Assembly (NCBI GenBank): GCA_039707465.1
Contig: CM077643.1
Span: 245,935,919 to 245,999,918 of the forward strand
From: Rhabdophis nuchalis
Lineage: Eukaryota; Chordata; Lepidosauria; Squamata; Natricidae
DNA: 64,000 bases
Reading direction: 5' to 3'
In this document: one piece after another, positions 34,110 to 44,615 of the stretch
How positions within the stretch are numbered: the first letter of the stretch is position 1
Layout of the letters: every line of letters begins with the position of its first letter
Translations under genes and position numbers: made by a program
The notes under the pieces: generated by a model
What the model was told of the DNA's origin: nothing
The model's input: the letters and a program-made list of their open reading frames with translations, nothing else
Databases searched by the model: none

Positions 34110-34372
34110 GTTAATTTAAATACTAAAAGACCAAGGAGAGAAGCAACCTAGAACTAAGGAGAAATTTCCTAATGGTGAAAACAATCACCCAATGGAATGG
34201 TTTGCCTTCAGAAATTGTGGGTGATCTGGAGGCTTTCGAGAAGAGACTGGACAACCATTTGTCTGAAATGGTACAGGATCTCCTGCTCAAGCAAGGGGTT
34301 GGACTAGAAGACCTCCAAGGTCCCTTCCAACTCTATTATTCTATGTTCTATCATTGTCCTTGTTCACCATGA
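34110..34372 (+). mobile_element. CR1 LINE 3' end
   Basis: Encodes the CR1 C-terminus (NFLMVKTITQWNGLPSEIVG-like, then LDNHLSEMV) within an open frame from 34172. It is followed by the classic CR1 3' UTR GGGGTTGGACTAGAAGACC, AGGTCCCTTCCAACTCTATT and an ATTCTATGTTCTAT tail. It is 5'-truncated. Confidence 0.92.
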
Positions 34373-34374
34373 GT

Positions 34375-35620
34375 ATATTATTCCTTCTTAAACCCACCTT
34401 TTGCTTTCTTTCCAAGGACTTTGTGGCTAAAGTTCTTGGAAAGAAGTGCCCTGTAATTTATGGTCTTGAAGCTGTGAATTGTTGACATAAATAATCTGTC
34501 TGCCCCCAAGAAACTCTGATTCTTGGTTTATCCCTCACAGAGATTCTCTCCCATTCCTTGTAATGTCTCTATCTTATATTTCTAGTCCCACACATGAAGC
34601 AATAAAGTACCTGTCTCAGGTGGCAAACTGATTAAAGGCCTCCCTGTTATTCCATGGCCCTTCTCACCACATGTCTGCCATTTTGAGATCTGTATTGCTG
34701 ATCCACTGTGGGGAATTGATCTTTTGCTACCTCTTGCTGATCATCATTTCCAGCCTATGCCATCTATTTTGCCGATTTCTGTCTATTTACTGGCTTGTTT
34801 CTGAGAAAAACTGTGTTTGGGGTGATGACAGGAGGGTAGTAGTTCTCCTTATTCATCTCTCTGTTGGCTTGCTTTTCTTCCTCCTGGTGCAACTCCTGCA
34901 CAGTTCAATTATATCAGTACAGTATTTGAAACTGAATTTCTGAATATAGACAGCCTGGCAAAATTTCCTAACCTATATCCCTGTGTTTCACTTTTCCCCC
35001 CCTGATTCTTCTTTGTGTTTTTCTGGCTCCTCTGTATGTTTAATCCAAATACTGATATTGTGCATGGGAATAAAAAGAAGCAAACAGTAGTAGTGACTTA
35101 CTTACAACAACTAACAAGTGTATGAAAAAGAAAATGGGAAAAGTTAACTCCAGTGCTACTACTGGAGTTATGGAATATGTTACTCTAAGGCCCGAATGAA
35201 TTGAAGGTACAGGAAGCTAGAATTGCAGCAAAAATAGTAGTTTTAATTTTTCTGCTGCCTGGTCTTGAGGAAGATGCATTATTTGAAATAAATGTCACCA
35301 GCAAAAATCAGGAGATTAATCCTGATATTTTGGGAACCTCAACAAACTGAACCAACAAATAATTCCTCCAGGATTACTGCTTAGATGAATTATTTTAAAA
35401 TGTCTTGGAAATGTACAGAAAAGTTGGCAGAGCAATTTAATGTTGAATCTGCCTTTACAGCTGTGTAGATATTTAGATGTCACTGTAAAAGGCCATTTGA
35501 TTAGGAAGCATGAGATAAATCCTTCATGGTTTCCAAACATTTTCAAAGGGATTAGGGAGCGAAAACAACCAGATCTACATTGCATAGTCCACTAAATTCT
35601 TTGTAGCAGCAGAGATAATA
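34375..35620. other. Unassigned sequence
   Basis: No repeat or exon recognised. The 90-codon frame at 34671-34943 is leucine/phenylalanine-rich but has no support as a gene. Confidence 0.35.
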
Positions 35621-35626
35621 TTATGA

Positions 35627-36193
35627 TATAGCCATTCCCGGCTACGCATTGCTGTGACCAAGTCTGGTTAAATGGCCAACCAATCTGTGTGTAGATCTAC
35701 ACCTGCACACACAAACACGTATACACAACCACTGTAGAACCCCCAACCTACCTACCTACTGTATTTCTCCCTCTCTCCTTCTACCTACCTATCTACCTAT
35801 TGTATTTCTCCCTCTCCCACTCTATCCCTCTACCCACCTACTTACCTACCTACTGTATTTCCCCCTCTCTCTATCCCTCTACCTACCTACCTACCTACCT
35901 ACCTACCTACCTACCTACCTACCTACCATATTTCTCCCTCAGAGTATTTTATGTCATAAAGGATGACATAATATCTGTGGCCCACTGCTTTCTCTACCTA
36001 CCTTTTTTACAATTTTTTACATTTCCGTTGCGTATACCTGGCACAGGTATGTCATCTACACAATCTATATCTATCATTGGTGCTGTATTTAAAAGGACAG
36101 TTGTGTGAAAATTTGGAAGCAATCCGTGCAGTACTTTTGGAGATTAGCAGTTTTGAACAAACTCTTGTTACATTTTTATTTATATAGATATAC
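35627..36193 (-). mobile_element. Possible Helitron-like element
   Basis: On the minus strand it starts TCTATATAAATAAAAATGTAA and ends in GCGTAGCCGGGAATGGCTA, a CCGGG-rich terminus reminiscent of Helitron 3' hairpins. The head is shared with 26713-26840. It contains a (CTAC)n expansion. No Rep/helicase coding sequence is seen, and target A/T insertion was not proved. Confidence 0.45.
35740..35930 (+). repeat. (CTAC)n/(CTAT)n tetranucleotide tract
   Basis: Interrupted CTAC and CTAT repeats alternate with TATTTCTCCCTCTC segments. They are followed by about 12 pure CTAC units (35879-35927). Confidence 0.92.
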
Positions 36194-36199
36194 AAATGC

Positions 36200-36990
36200 T
36201 CAGAAACGTAGCAAAACCACCCCCATACATTGCAAATCTGGAAATAGGATTGACATATGGCAACATGTATGCTGCAGATGGGAAACAATAGCTCAATGAA
36301 CTGAAAGCACTGCCATTCCATGCCTAAAGATTATTTTGGAGTGCCCCTAAACAAATAGGAGATCTGGCCTTTTTAAAAGTACCTTTGCTATTGTACACTG
36401 AAGAAATGAAGAACCCCGTTACTTCCACCGACTTTAACATATTGTATTCATCAATAGCAGAAGAAAAAGTTGTTGGCCTTGCAACCACATTAGTAAAACA
36501 TGAGATTTTGCTCTTTAGTTCATTTATAGTCTGAAAAAGAGTTGACCAATTAACTCTTAATTATCATAAAAATCCACAATGTTGCATTCCCAAATTATAA
36601 AATGATCAATGAAATTATTTAAGAACTTTCCATTGGTGTGGGGAAAGGATTTGATTAGAAAGATAAACTCTGAATAACATATATAATTAACCTCTCAAAT
36701 CTTTTCTGAAAATCTATGGGAAGATATTTAAAAATAATATCCAGATGATGTATGCACAAATAAAAATCTGACCAAATTAAGCTATATACATACTTCACAT
36801 AATTATCTAAAAGTCAACCTAAAAGAAGAAGGAGAAAGAGGAGAATAAAGAAACAGTAAAAGTGTTATCTATGCTGGTAATAAAAGAGAAGTTTGCTCTC
36901 TGATTTTTCTGACTGTTCCTCTTCACTCTTTGCATATCATGCATTTTTAGGTCTCATTATTCAGGGGAAGATATGTGTGAACTATGTAGG
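36200..36990. other. Unassigned AT-rich sequence
   Basis: No feature recognised. Confidence 0.35.
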
Positions 36991-36999
36991 ACAATTAGT

Positions 37000-37915
37000 T
37001 TTGGGTATTTCAACATTAAATATGTTGGTTTCTTGTGTATGTTGGAAGAAAAACCCATCTGGTTCAGTTCCAAGCTGGGTGAAAGGCACTGGAAACATGG
37101 AGGCTGATTGGAAAGATGGTTTATTGATGAAGCAGATTCTGGGCAGCTGACAAAATGGGGTTGAGAATGGGTGGGCTTTTATATCTTCTTTGGGCTTTGT
37201 ATTTGAGCTTCCTGTTCCTGTGTAGGAACATGTCCTTTAATATTCTATTGGCTGTTGTTGGATTTCTATGGGGGTCATGTAGGGGTCATATCTGGCTCTA
37301 TAGGCAAAAGAAGAAATGCAAATCCTAGGTGTTTGTCTGAGCTAATTCAATTCAATTCAATTTATTCAATTTATATACTGCCCTTCTCCCTTCCGGGACT
37401 CAGGGCGGTGCTAAACTGGTCAACCTCTGGCTTATTGTTCATCTGAGCTCCCAGGTGAAGTTTGGACTGCTCTGGGATGGTGCAATGAAGGGGCTTGTGT
37501 TCTGAAAGGGTGTTGTGCCTAATGGCTTTCATCCTGTGTTGGATCTTGGGTGAGGAGATGCTTCTAATCCTACTATTCTGCCTTTGTTTCAAAATATCCT
37601 GCCTTGAATGGATTACCAAATAGTATAGTCTTGATTGTCATTGCACAAAATAAATACAACAAAATTGGTTAGAAATCTGCAATTTTAAAAACTGGCCTCC
37701 TCAGTTTCTGCTTGAGAGTAGGGCGACTGGGGCTGGTTTCTGAATAGGCTGTCCCAATCTTTCTTAATGGACAGAAAACATCTGCTGGAGCTATTAAGAA
37801 AGACTGTCTGCTTTCTGTCTTTAAGAGCATTTTTCTTCATTTCTCATTTAGGGAAATATAATATCTTGCCTTTTTAATATTCGTCAAAATATTTCATTCT
37901 TCTAAGGGGGGGGTT
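37000..37915 (+). repeat. Unclassified interspersed repeat, copy 1
   Basis: Shares ordered blocks with 41810-42865: ACCCATCTGGTTCAGTTCCA, CACTGGAAACATGGAGGCTG, and at the far end a TTTTAATATTCGTCAAAATA-type block. A TATATCTTC sequence sits about 110 bp inside. An LTR or composite element is possible. Boundaries are approximate. Confidence 0.45.
37345..37425 (-). mobile_element. L2-like LINE 3' tail
   Basis: On the minus strand it reads GCACCGCCCTGAGTCCCGG, AGGGCAGTATATAAATTGAA and an AATTGAATTGAATT tail. Only the last ~80 bp of the LINE 3' UTR is present. Confidence 0.75.
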
Positions 37916-38290
37916 TCCACATGTAAAAAAGAGAGAGTATTTTAAATTGCAATTTTACATTGCAATCTTTTACTCTTCAGAGTAAAGACTGAGTACTTTG
38001 AATCTTGGATTTGTGGCGATTCTTGAATGCCTCTCCTACCTCTATCCCCACTAGTGCTGTGATTGCACCAAGTTAGGTTTGTCATTTCAATATCTGCATT
38101 ACAACTCCATAGTTTATTTTTTTAACCAGTTTCATCACAGCTGATTTACATGAACAAAGCATTTTCCTTTGCAGATTTAGTTTCCAAGAGAATATTTGTT
38201 TTCATCATTATATTGAAGCCCATATAAGGGACAATATCCAGCTAACCTTGGTTGATCCCCAAAGCATGGCTAATATGTGGTGGTCCAGTG
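37916..38290. other. Unassigned sequence
   Basis: No feature recognised. Confidence 0.3.
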
Positions 38291-38299
38291 GGAGTCATG

Positions 38300-38522
38300 A
38301 TGCCACAGTGGTTTAAGTGCAGTATTGCAGGCAAACTCTGCCTACAGTCTGGAGTTTGATCCAGACGGAGCTCCAGGTTGACTCAGCCTCTCATCTTTCT
38401 TAGGTTGGTAAAGTGAGAACCCAGATTGTTGGGGGCAAAATGGTGTTGTTGTAAACCACTCACCGAGTCTTGTAAAGCACTATGAAATGGTATATAAGTC
38501 TAAGTGCTATTGCCATTGCTAT
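38300..38522 (+). mobile_element. tRNA-derived SINE (GCTATTGCTATT-tailed family)
   Basis: Begins ATGCCACAGTGGTTTAAGTG (A-box region). It has GGAGTTTGATCCAGACGG at the B box, GGTTGACTCAGCCTC, AGATTGTTGGGGGCAAAATG, GCACTATGAAATGGTATATA and a GCTATTGCCATTGCTATT tail. Confidence 0.88.
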
Positions 38523-39410
38523 TAGGATGGGAGATCATGGGATCGGGAAGAAAAGAAGGCAGTGGCCATACATTTCTGCCCTCTTGTTCCAAAAAAATCA
38601 AAAAAAGTTCAAGCTCAATTCAAAAGGGACTTTTGGAAGTAGATATGCCAAGAATTGAATATGTTACTTTCTTCGCCATTAGATGTGGTTCTATTACCAC
38701 TATTAGGCATATCATTAAAACTTATTTATGTATTTAGTTCAATTTATATTACCATCCATCTCTCAAATAAGTCTCTGGAATTGCCTAAAACAGATCATTC
38801 CAGCCTAATTATAGAAGACAAAAAAGACTAGCTAGTGGCAGCAAGGAACTTTCACTTAGCATTTTTTTTTTAAATGGTTGGCAAGTAATAATGAAAAGAT
38901 TCAAGCATTGGCAAAAAAAATTCATAAATCAGTCTTCCCCAACCCATCTCTTTTTCGATATACTGGTCTACAACTGTCATAAAACTAAAACTATACTAAA
39001 CCCTCATCGCTTCTATAGCACACTTCAATTTATATATATATATATAAAGTGAATTTTAGATTTATATAAAGAGAGGGGAGAGGAAGAAACTTTTCTTTTT
39101 TGATCTCGCAATTCTTCTCTATTGCACTGTCTCAAAGAAATGATTCATTGTAGTTGGCCTTTGATCTCCTACTTGCATTGCCCTGATGGTTAGGTGGATT
39201 AGATAAGTTAAAAAGGTGAGCGCGGCAGGTGAAAAGGTGCCAGCAAACAAATACGACACCAAGAAGGAAAGGAAGCAATTTGGTCTGCAACAAGTGAAAA
39301 GTCACTTGGAAGATAAATGGCATGGGAAGACTCCAAACAGAGGCAGGGGTTGGGAAGAGATGAACAGGAGTGCAAGGGTGTTTGTGGAGGTGAGGAAATG
39401 GGCATATCCC
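38523..39410. other. Unassigned AT-rich sequence
   Basis: A (TA)n run lies at 39032-39047. No other feature was recognised. Confidence 0.35.
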
Positions 39411-40113
39411 CATATTTTTCAGAGTATAAGATGCTCCGAAGTATAAGGTGCACCTAGCTTTTGAAGAGGAAAAGGGGGGGGGGGTGAAATCTGCGTCTGC
39501 CTCCCAGAAATTTGCCTCCTTGCAGCAAACAGCAAACAGTACAGAAGATATACACTGTTTGTGGTGTTACATTTCAGACTATACTTGTACAGATGTGTTA
39601 AAATCCATGTGGCTTTCTGAAAGTATGTATTATTCTCTGCTATCTAAAAGAAGATATAATAGCACCGGGCTTTTCAGATCAAGCATTTATTTTAAAAAAG
39701 CTTCTTCATTTTGTTAAGTTCTCTAGAAGGCATTTATAGTTATTGACTTACCTCCTTGCAGCAAAAAGCAAGGAAGTAAGCCTGTTTCAGTTTAGCTTGA
39801 TTAGAAGAAGAAGAAATCCTCTGCCTCCCAGCAATTTGCCTTCTTGCAGCAAACAGCCTGTTTCACTTTCAATTTCAGTTTCAGCATGGGCCTCCCGATG
39901 ATCAGCTGTTTCAGGCTGCAGGGATTGCCATAGCCTATTGCCGCCTCAAGCCCCATTTTCCTGTTTGCTGCAAGGAGGTAAATTGCTGGGAGGCAGAGGC
40001 CAAAGGGCGGGGGCCAGTGGGTGAACAGGGCTACATTCGGTGTATAAAATGTACCCAAATTTTCACCCTCTTTCAGGGAGGAAAAAGGTATGTCTTATTC
40101 TCCAAAAAATATG
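39411..40113. mobile_element. TIR element, ATATTTTTC-GAGTATAAGA family
   Basis: The left end CATATTTTTCAGAGTATAAG is inverted at the right as CTTATTCTCCAAAAAATATG. The interior repeats TTGCCTCCTTGCAGCAAACA several times in both orientations and includes CCCAAATTTTCACCCTC, as in 47606-48114. Non-coding; a MITE or decayed DNA transposon. Confidence 0.65.
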
Positions 40114-40120
40114 CTGTGTG

Positions 40121-40168
40121 TGTTTGTGTGTGTGTGTGTGTGTATACATATATACATACATACATACA
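40121..40168 (+). repeat. (TG)n-(TACA)n microsatellite
   Basis: A TG run (40121-40142) grades into ATACATACATACATA directly beside the palindrome. Confidence 0.9.
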
Positions 40169-40400
40169 TATGCTGGCATTGCTGGCTTCGGGGATTTTCC
40201 CGTGTATATAGCATGGAGATGTTATTGCAACGTTTCGACAAGATCTCACTTGTCATCATCAGGCAGGCTTCTGTCTGTGACTGAGTCAGAAGAGACAGAA
40301 GCCTGCCTGATGATGACAAGTGAGATCTTGTCGAAACGTTGCAATAACATCTCCATGCTATATACACGGGAAAATCCCCGAAGCCAGCAATGCCAGCATA
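40169..40400. mobile_element. Perfect palindrome, 108-bp arms, hammerhead-like cores on both strands
   Basis: Arms 40169-40276 and 40293-40400 are exact reverse complements around a 16-bp spacer. Each arm encodes, on its outward strand, CTGATGA, then T, then a GACAAG/CTTGTC stem with loop TGAGAT, then GAAAC and a GTT/AAC stem. On the plus strand these are 40307-40313, 40315-40332 and 40333 onward. This is the order of conserved hammerhead ribozyme elements (CUGANGA, stem II, GAAA, stem III). A third copy of one arm is at 58550-58687. Penelope-like elements are known to carry such ribozymes, so a Penelope-like origin is proposed but unproved. Stem I is not evident. Confidence 0.7.
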
Positions 40401-40424
40401 CCTACACCCGTGAAAATCTACGAA

Positions 40425-40981
40425 AGTTGAGGTGAGTTGCAGGTGGTACGCCCCGGTATGGGCATACCGGAGCCTGCCTGGAGCACTGGATACCGTTCCG
40501 GTATGGTGCTCCGGAGGGCCCACCCGCCCACCCTTGCTCCTTACGTGAAGACACACCTATTTCATCTAGCCGGCCTAGCGTAACCTCCATACTGACTATT
40601 AGATAGTTTTAAACTTGGGATTTTAATTCGGTTTTTAGAGCAGGGTTTATTTATTAGAATAAGTATTTTAAATTTTATATATTTTGTATGTATTTTAACA
40701 TCCCTGTGCGCCGCCCTGGGTCCTAACAAGGAGAAGGGCGGGGTATAAATTTAATAAAATAAATAAATAAATAAATTACCTGTGCTTTAAGCTTTTGCCG
40801 CTTCCACGCATGGCGCGTACAGCACCTGCGCGATGATCCACTGAGCAGCTGGAGCATCGTAGAGGCTTGTGGAAGGGTCACAGGTAGGTACAATGCATGC
40901 ACATGCTGTACGTGCCCATGTGGGGTGACGCCAAACCCGTTCCAACCGTACTGGTTGGAACAGGATCCGGAACCCACCACT
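40425..40981 (-). mobile_element. hAT-type element carrying an L2-like LINE tail
   Basis: In reverse orientation it has the CAGTGGTGGGTTCCGG end (at 40981) and the GGAGCACCATACCGGAACGG block of the 2984/25404 family. The other end, TTGAGGTGAGTTGCAGG, is decayed where it meets the palindrome-derived sequence. An L2-like tail (40545-40782) sits inside. Confidence 0.7.
40545..40782 (+). mobile_element. L2-like LINE 3' end
   Basis: Starts at the last codons of the LINE protein (KTHLFHLAGLA-like, then stop). It continues with TTTTTAGAGCAGGGTTTATT, CCTGTGCGCCGCCCTGGGTC and an AAATAAATAAATAAATTA tail. Confidence 0.85.
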
Positions 40982-40988
40982 GATACAT

Positions 40989-41021
<33 letters not shown>
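40989..41021 (+). repeat. (CA)n microsatellite
   Basis: About 16 CA dinucleotides immediately after the hAT end. Confidence 0.9.
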
Positions 41022-41022
<1 letters not shown>

Positions 41023-41039
41023 CAGGAGAGTATGGTAAG

Positions 41040-41800
41040 AATGCTCTCAAAGGAGGGAAAGGAATATGACTCATGCATTGTATCGAGCAAAGTTTTGGAA
41101 AGTATTTGAGAGGGATCCCAATAAGCAGGCACTTTGAAAAAGCTCAACTTGACCAGAGGTAACCAGGGTAGCATCAGCAAAAGAGCCCCAAGCTTCACTG
41201 CCTCGTAATTCTTTCCGGATATTACAAGGCAGAGAAAGCTGGGGATATTACATATAGTGCTTAGATTATCAGCAGCCATTTGACAGAGTGCCACGTTAGG
41301 AGTTTATGTCTAAGGTGCTGAGCCATGAGATAAGCGCAAGGCTGGCTCATTGGATTGTGAAATTGGTTAAAAGGAAGGAAACAAAAAAACATATGCCCAG
41401 ATATAACTTTTTAAGCTCATGAGAAATGGCACAACACAAGAGGAATATATTCCACACTCTTGATCCCCTTTGGGGTATTTTCTCCCACCTCTCTTTTACT
41501 TACTTCATCTGAGTGGCCAAACCTCAGTGAAGCTACCCAGACAGGAATGGGGGTGGGGGTGGGGGGGAATCATGTTTTAAAAAGCACTGCATTATGAGGT
41601 GTCAGCAGGAACACCATGACGATTCTAAAATCCGCAGGCAAATTTTTCTTTGCCTTTAAGAAAAAAAATCCTGCATGTTTCCCATTTTGATTAATCTTGA
41701 GTGAACGGGCACTAAAATGATATGAAAGAGTAACTAAGCCTTCCAGAATGTTTTTTCTAACCAGGTGTTTATTTGTAGAGTATAATATTTATCTGTTTCA
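41040..41800. other. Unassigned sequence
   Basis: No feature recognised apart from a G-rich run at 41547-41568. Confidence 0.3.
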
Positions 41801-41809
41801 ATTAGATTC

Positions 41810-42865
41810 TTAAACATGTTCATAGGTGTTTTTGCTGTTGGAAGAAATATCCATCTGGGTTCAGTTCCAAGTGGGGGGGGAAAAGCACTGGAAACATGGA
41901 GGCTGTTTGGAAATATGGCTTAATGGTGGACAGGATCACATGCCTTGGAGCTCCTGGGTGAAAAGGGAAGAGATGCTGAGACTCCCTGAGTTTTTTGTCC
42001 TCTCTGGACTTTGAACTTCCTGGGGCACAGGAAGAGTATCCTGATTGGTTGCTGTCAGAAGGTTAGCTTGTAGGTTGTCCTGAGACCCAAGCTTGTTTGA
42101 GTCTTACTGGCTGATGTAATCATTTACATTCATTTCATTTAATACTTATAAACCGCTCCCTCTCCCCATGGGGACTCGGGGCGGTGCACAGGTAGAATAA
42201 AAACAGTAAAAAACATACAAACAACAATAAAATATACAAACAATTTTAAAAGCCAAATTAAACTCAACCTGTGCTAAAATTCCCATTAAACTAACTGAAC
42301 TAAAATCTACCCAGTAAAACCCCAAGACAGGGGGACTATCCCAAGCCGGCCAGACGGAAAAAGTAAGTTTTTAATTTAAGACGGAAGGAGCGGAGGTCCG
42401 TGGTCGTCCTAATATCGGGGGGAAGGTCGTTCCAGAGGGCCGGGCCTGCCACAGAGAGAGCCCTTCCCCTGGGTGTCGCCCGCTGACACAGTCTAGTGGA
42501 CGGCACCCGGAGAAGTCCCTCTCTGTGGGAGCGAATCGGCCGAGAGGATGTATGAGGCAGGATCCGATCCCGCAGATAGCTAGGTCCCGAGCCATGGAGC
42601 GCTTTAAAGATGATAATTAGCACCTTGAAGCGCACCCGGAAGACGACAGGTAGCCAGTGCAGCTCGCGCAAGATCTTCCCAGGTGCCATGTGGTGAGATG
42701 GGCAGAGGGCTAGTCCTACCGTTGTTATGTAGAATAGACTGGCTCATGCCTCAGTGGTCCATTGACAAAGATGGGGGTGGGGGTGAGTTTCTGCCTTCCT
42801 TTTAGGGGGAAATATTCTGCCCTTTCAATATTTCCTAAAATATTTCAGGAGAGGGGTGGGTTTCA
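41810..42865 (+). repeat. Unclassified interspersed repeat, copy 2, with LINE insert
   Basis: Has the same head (CATCTGGGTTCAGTTCCAAG, CACTGGAAACATGGAGGCTG) and tail block (TTTCAATATTTCCTAAAATA) as 37000-37915. An L2-like LINE 3' end (42125-42690) is inserted in it. Confidence 0.45.
42125..42690 (-). mobile_element. L2/CR1-group LINE, 3' end, good frame
   Basis: The minus-strand frame 42336-42689 is open for 117 codons: LRELHWLPVVFRVRFKVLI, KALHGSGPSYLRDRILPHTS, SHREGLLRVPSTRLCQ and LWNDLPPDIRTTTDLRSFRL up to a natural stop after RLAGLG. The 3' UTR follows to a short tail near 42125. The frame is intact, so this is a young copy but strongly 5'-truncated. It is very similar to the 58.8-62.8 kb LINE. 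Confidence 0.93.
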
Positions 42866-42869
42866 ACTA

Positions 42870-43600
42870 CCTATAATGCAAAAAGCTTTTTGAAATATAA
42901 ACATTGAGCAATGAAACCACAGAAAATCACAGAAAAAAACAGTTTCAAGTAAAAAATAAAATCAAATGTCATGAAAGAGGCTGCAGTCAGAGAAACGATG
43001 ACAGGAAACAAGCATGAAACTAGATTGTGGAATAATGGGAGGTGCAAAGATTTTCACAGACCATTTTTCTCATCTTCTGAATAGCAATATTCACACTGAA
43101 AATTAAATTTCACTAAAGATCAGTGCAGGGCTACTGAGCACTCTGTGAATCCAGCCTGTCTAGGGGAAGAAGTCCCAGCACTGTGCTCCTTTGCTTGAGA
43201 TGGGCGGCTATAGAAATGGGCTAATTAAATAAATGGGCTATTTATTTATACGTTTATTTAATAAACGAGGAAAATATGCTTTCTCAAACTCTTGCCTGTT
43301 GGAATATAATGGAATGCAAGTGTACTACAGTCTAAATTGTATCTCTGGGTCAATCTCTGTCTCAGCTTTTCAGCATTCCCTATATTTTTCACAAAGGAAA
43401 TGGTTCGGTTTGTTTTCCCTCAGGTGAGGGTGTAATCTTAGTCAATCAAAGGTTATGTGTGGATTACAGACACATCGTAGCATTTTGTAACCCAGGTTTG
43501 GGATAGACACAATCTGATTTGGCCTCTAAGACTCCTCTGACCGTGATTGTTGAAAATATGGAGATAGAATTCTGCCATTTTGAGGCAGGAGCACATGAAA
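42870..43600. other. Unassigned sequence
   Basis: No feature recognised. Confidence 0.3.
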
Positions 43601-43611
43601 ACAATAGCATC

Positions 43612-43850
43612 ATAGCAATAGCAATACAATACAATACAATAGCAGAGTTGGAAGGGACCTTGTAGGTCTTCTAGTCCAACCCCCTGCGTGGGCAGGAACC
43701 TTATACCATTTCTGACAAATGGCTATCTAACATCTTTTTAAAGACTTCCAGGGTTGGGGCATTCACAACTTCTGGAAGCAAGCTGTTCCAGAGGTTAATT
43801 GTTCTAACTGTCAGGAAATTTCTCCTTAGTTCTAAATTGCAATAGTGGTT
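43612..43850 (-). mobile_element. CR1 LINE 3' end
   Basis: On the minus strand it has the CR1 C-terminal coding sequence, GGGGGTTGGACTAGAAGACC, AAGGTCCCTTCCAACTCTGC and a (TATTG)n tail (43615-43641). Its 5' side adjoins a SINE. Confidence 0.9.
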
Positions 43851-43851
43851 A

Positions 43852-44065
43852 GGCTTAAATATTGCCCCATAGTGCTTTACAATACTCTCTGGATGGTTTA
43901 CAATGTCACTGTATTGACCCCAACAATCTGGGTCCTCGTTTTATCAACCTCAGAAGGATGAAAGGCCGAGTCAACCTTGAGCTGGTCAGGATTGAACTCC
44001 AGGATGTAGGCAGAGTTTGCCTGCAATATTGCATCCTAACCACTGTGCCACCACAGCTCAATATA
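43852..44065 (-). mobile_element. tRNA-derived SINE (GCTATTGCTATT-tailed family)
   Basis: On the minus strand it has GTGGTGGCACAGTGGTTAGG, GCAATATTGCAGGCAAACTC, a B-box-like GTTCAATCCTG, CAAGGTTGACTCGGCCTTTC and CAGATTGTTGGGGTCAATAC. The tail has been lost. Confidence 0.85.
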
Positions 44066-44121
44066 TGTCCTGCTATAGGATGAAACTAGCTTTCCCCAAA
44101 GCTTTGGAATAACAACCTTAC

Positions 44122-44591
44122 TGTCAGCATTCCAAATAGCATCTAAAATTAAATCAGAGTCCAAGGCAAAGTATTGCTCAAAGTTCCAATTTATTTAGAG
44201 AGCCATTTAATTTAATTTAATTTATTTACATTTATATCCCGCCCTTCTCCGCAGAGGACCCAGGGCGGCTTATCTGGGAAAACCCGAATCTGAAAGCTTC
44301 CAAACACCCATTTGAAAGTTCATGATCTTGCCCTCACACCCACAAGTCCATCACATGGTCCAATCTTATACTGCCATGCTGGCAGTTCCACCTATCCAGT
44401 TCTGGTCAGGTGCAGAGATGTACAGACAAAGGATGACCTTGGCATTCTAGAAAGGAATTTTATTTTGGCTACATAGCATTTAACTCCATACTATCCCCCC
44501 TCCCATTTTCCCACAATAGAAACGGCATAGTAGAATAATAGAAAGTGTGGCAGGCCAAAGAGCCAAAAGGAATATGGCTACATGCCTGGCA
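44122..44591 (-). mobile_element. Solo LTR, family B, with LINE-tail insert (470 bp)
   Basis: Starts TGTCAGCATTCC and ends ATGCCTGGCA. An exact 5-bp duplication CTTAC flanks it (44117-44121 and 44592-44596). It aligns in reverse along the whole of 9971-10389. The extra length is an L2-like 3' tail at about 44205-44275. No internal coding region is present. Confidence 0.9.
44205..44275 (-). mobile_element. L2-like LINE 3' tail nested in LTR
   Basis: On the minus strand it reads CCGCCCTGGGTCCTCTGCGG, AGAAGGGCGGGATATAAATG and an AATAAATTAAATTAAATTAA tail. It is absent from the LTR copy at 9971-10389, so it inserted after the LTR. Confidence 0.8.
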
Positions 44592-44615
44592 CTTACATTT
44601 GCATCACTGGAGCGA

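Noticed and set aside
40095..40556. Overlapping frames on both strands giving the same peptide
   Set aside because: The identity is a consequence of the perfect palindrome, not of a duplicated gene.
9971..44591. Endogenous retroviral genes between the two family-B LTRs
   Set aside because: The LTRs are in opposite orientation, each has its own 5-bp duplication, and no gag, pol or env sequence was seen between or beside them; they are independent solo LTRs.
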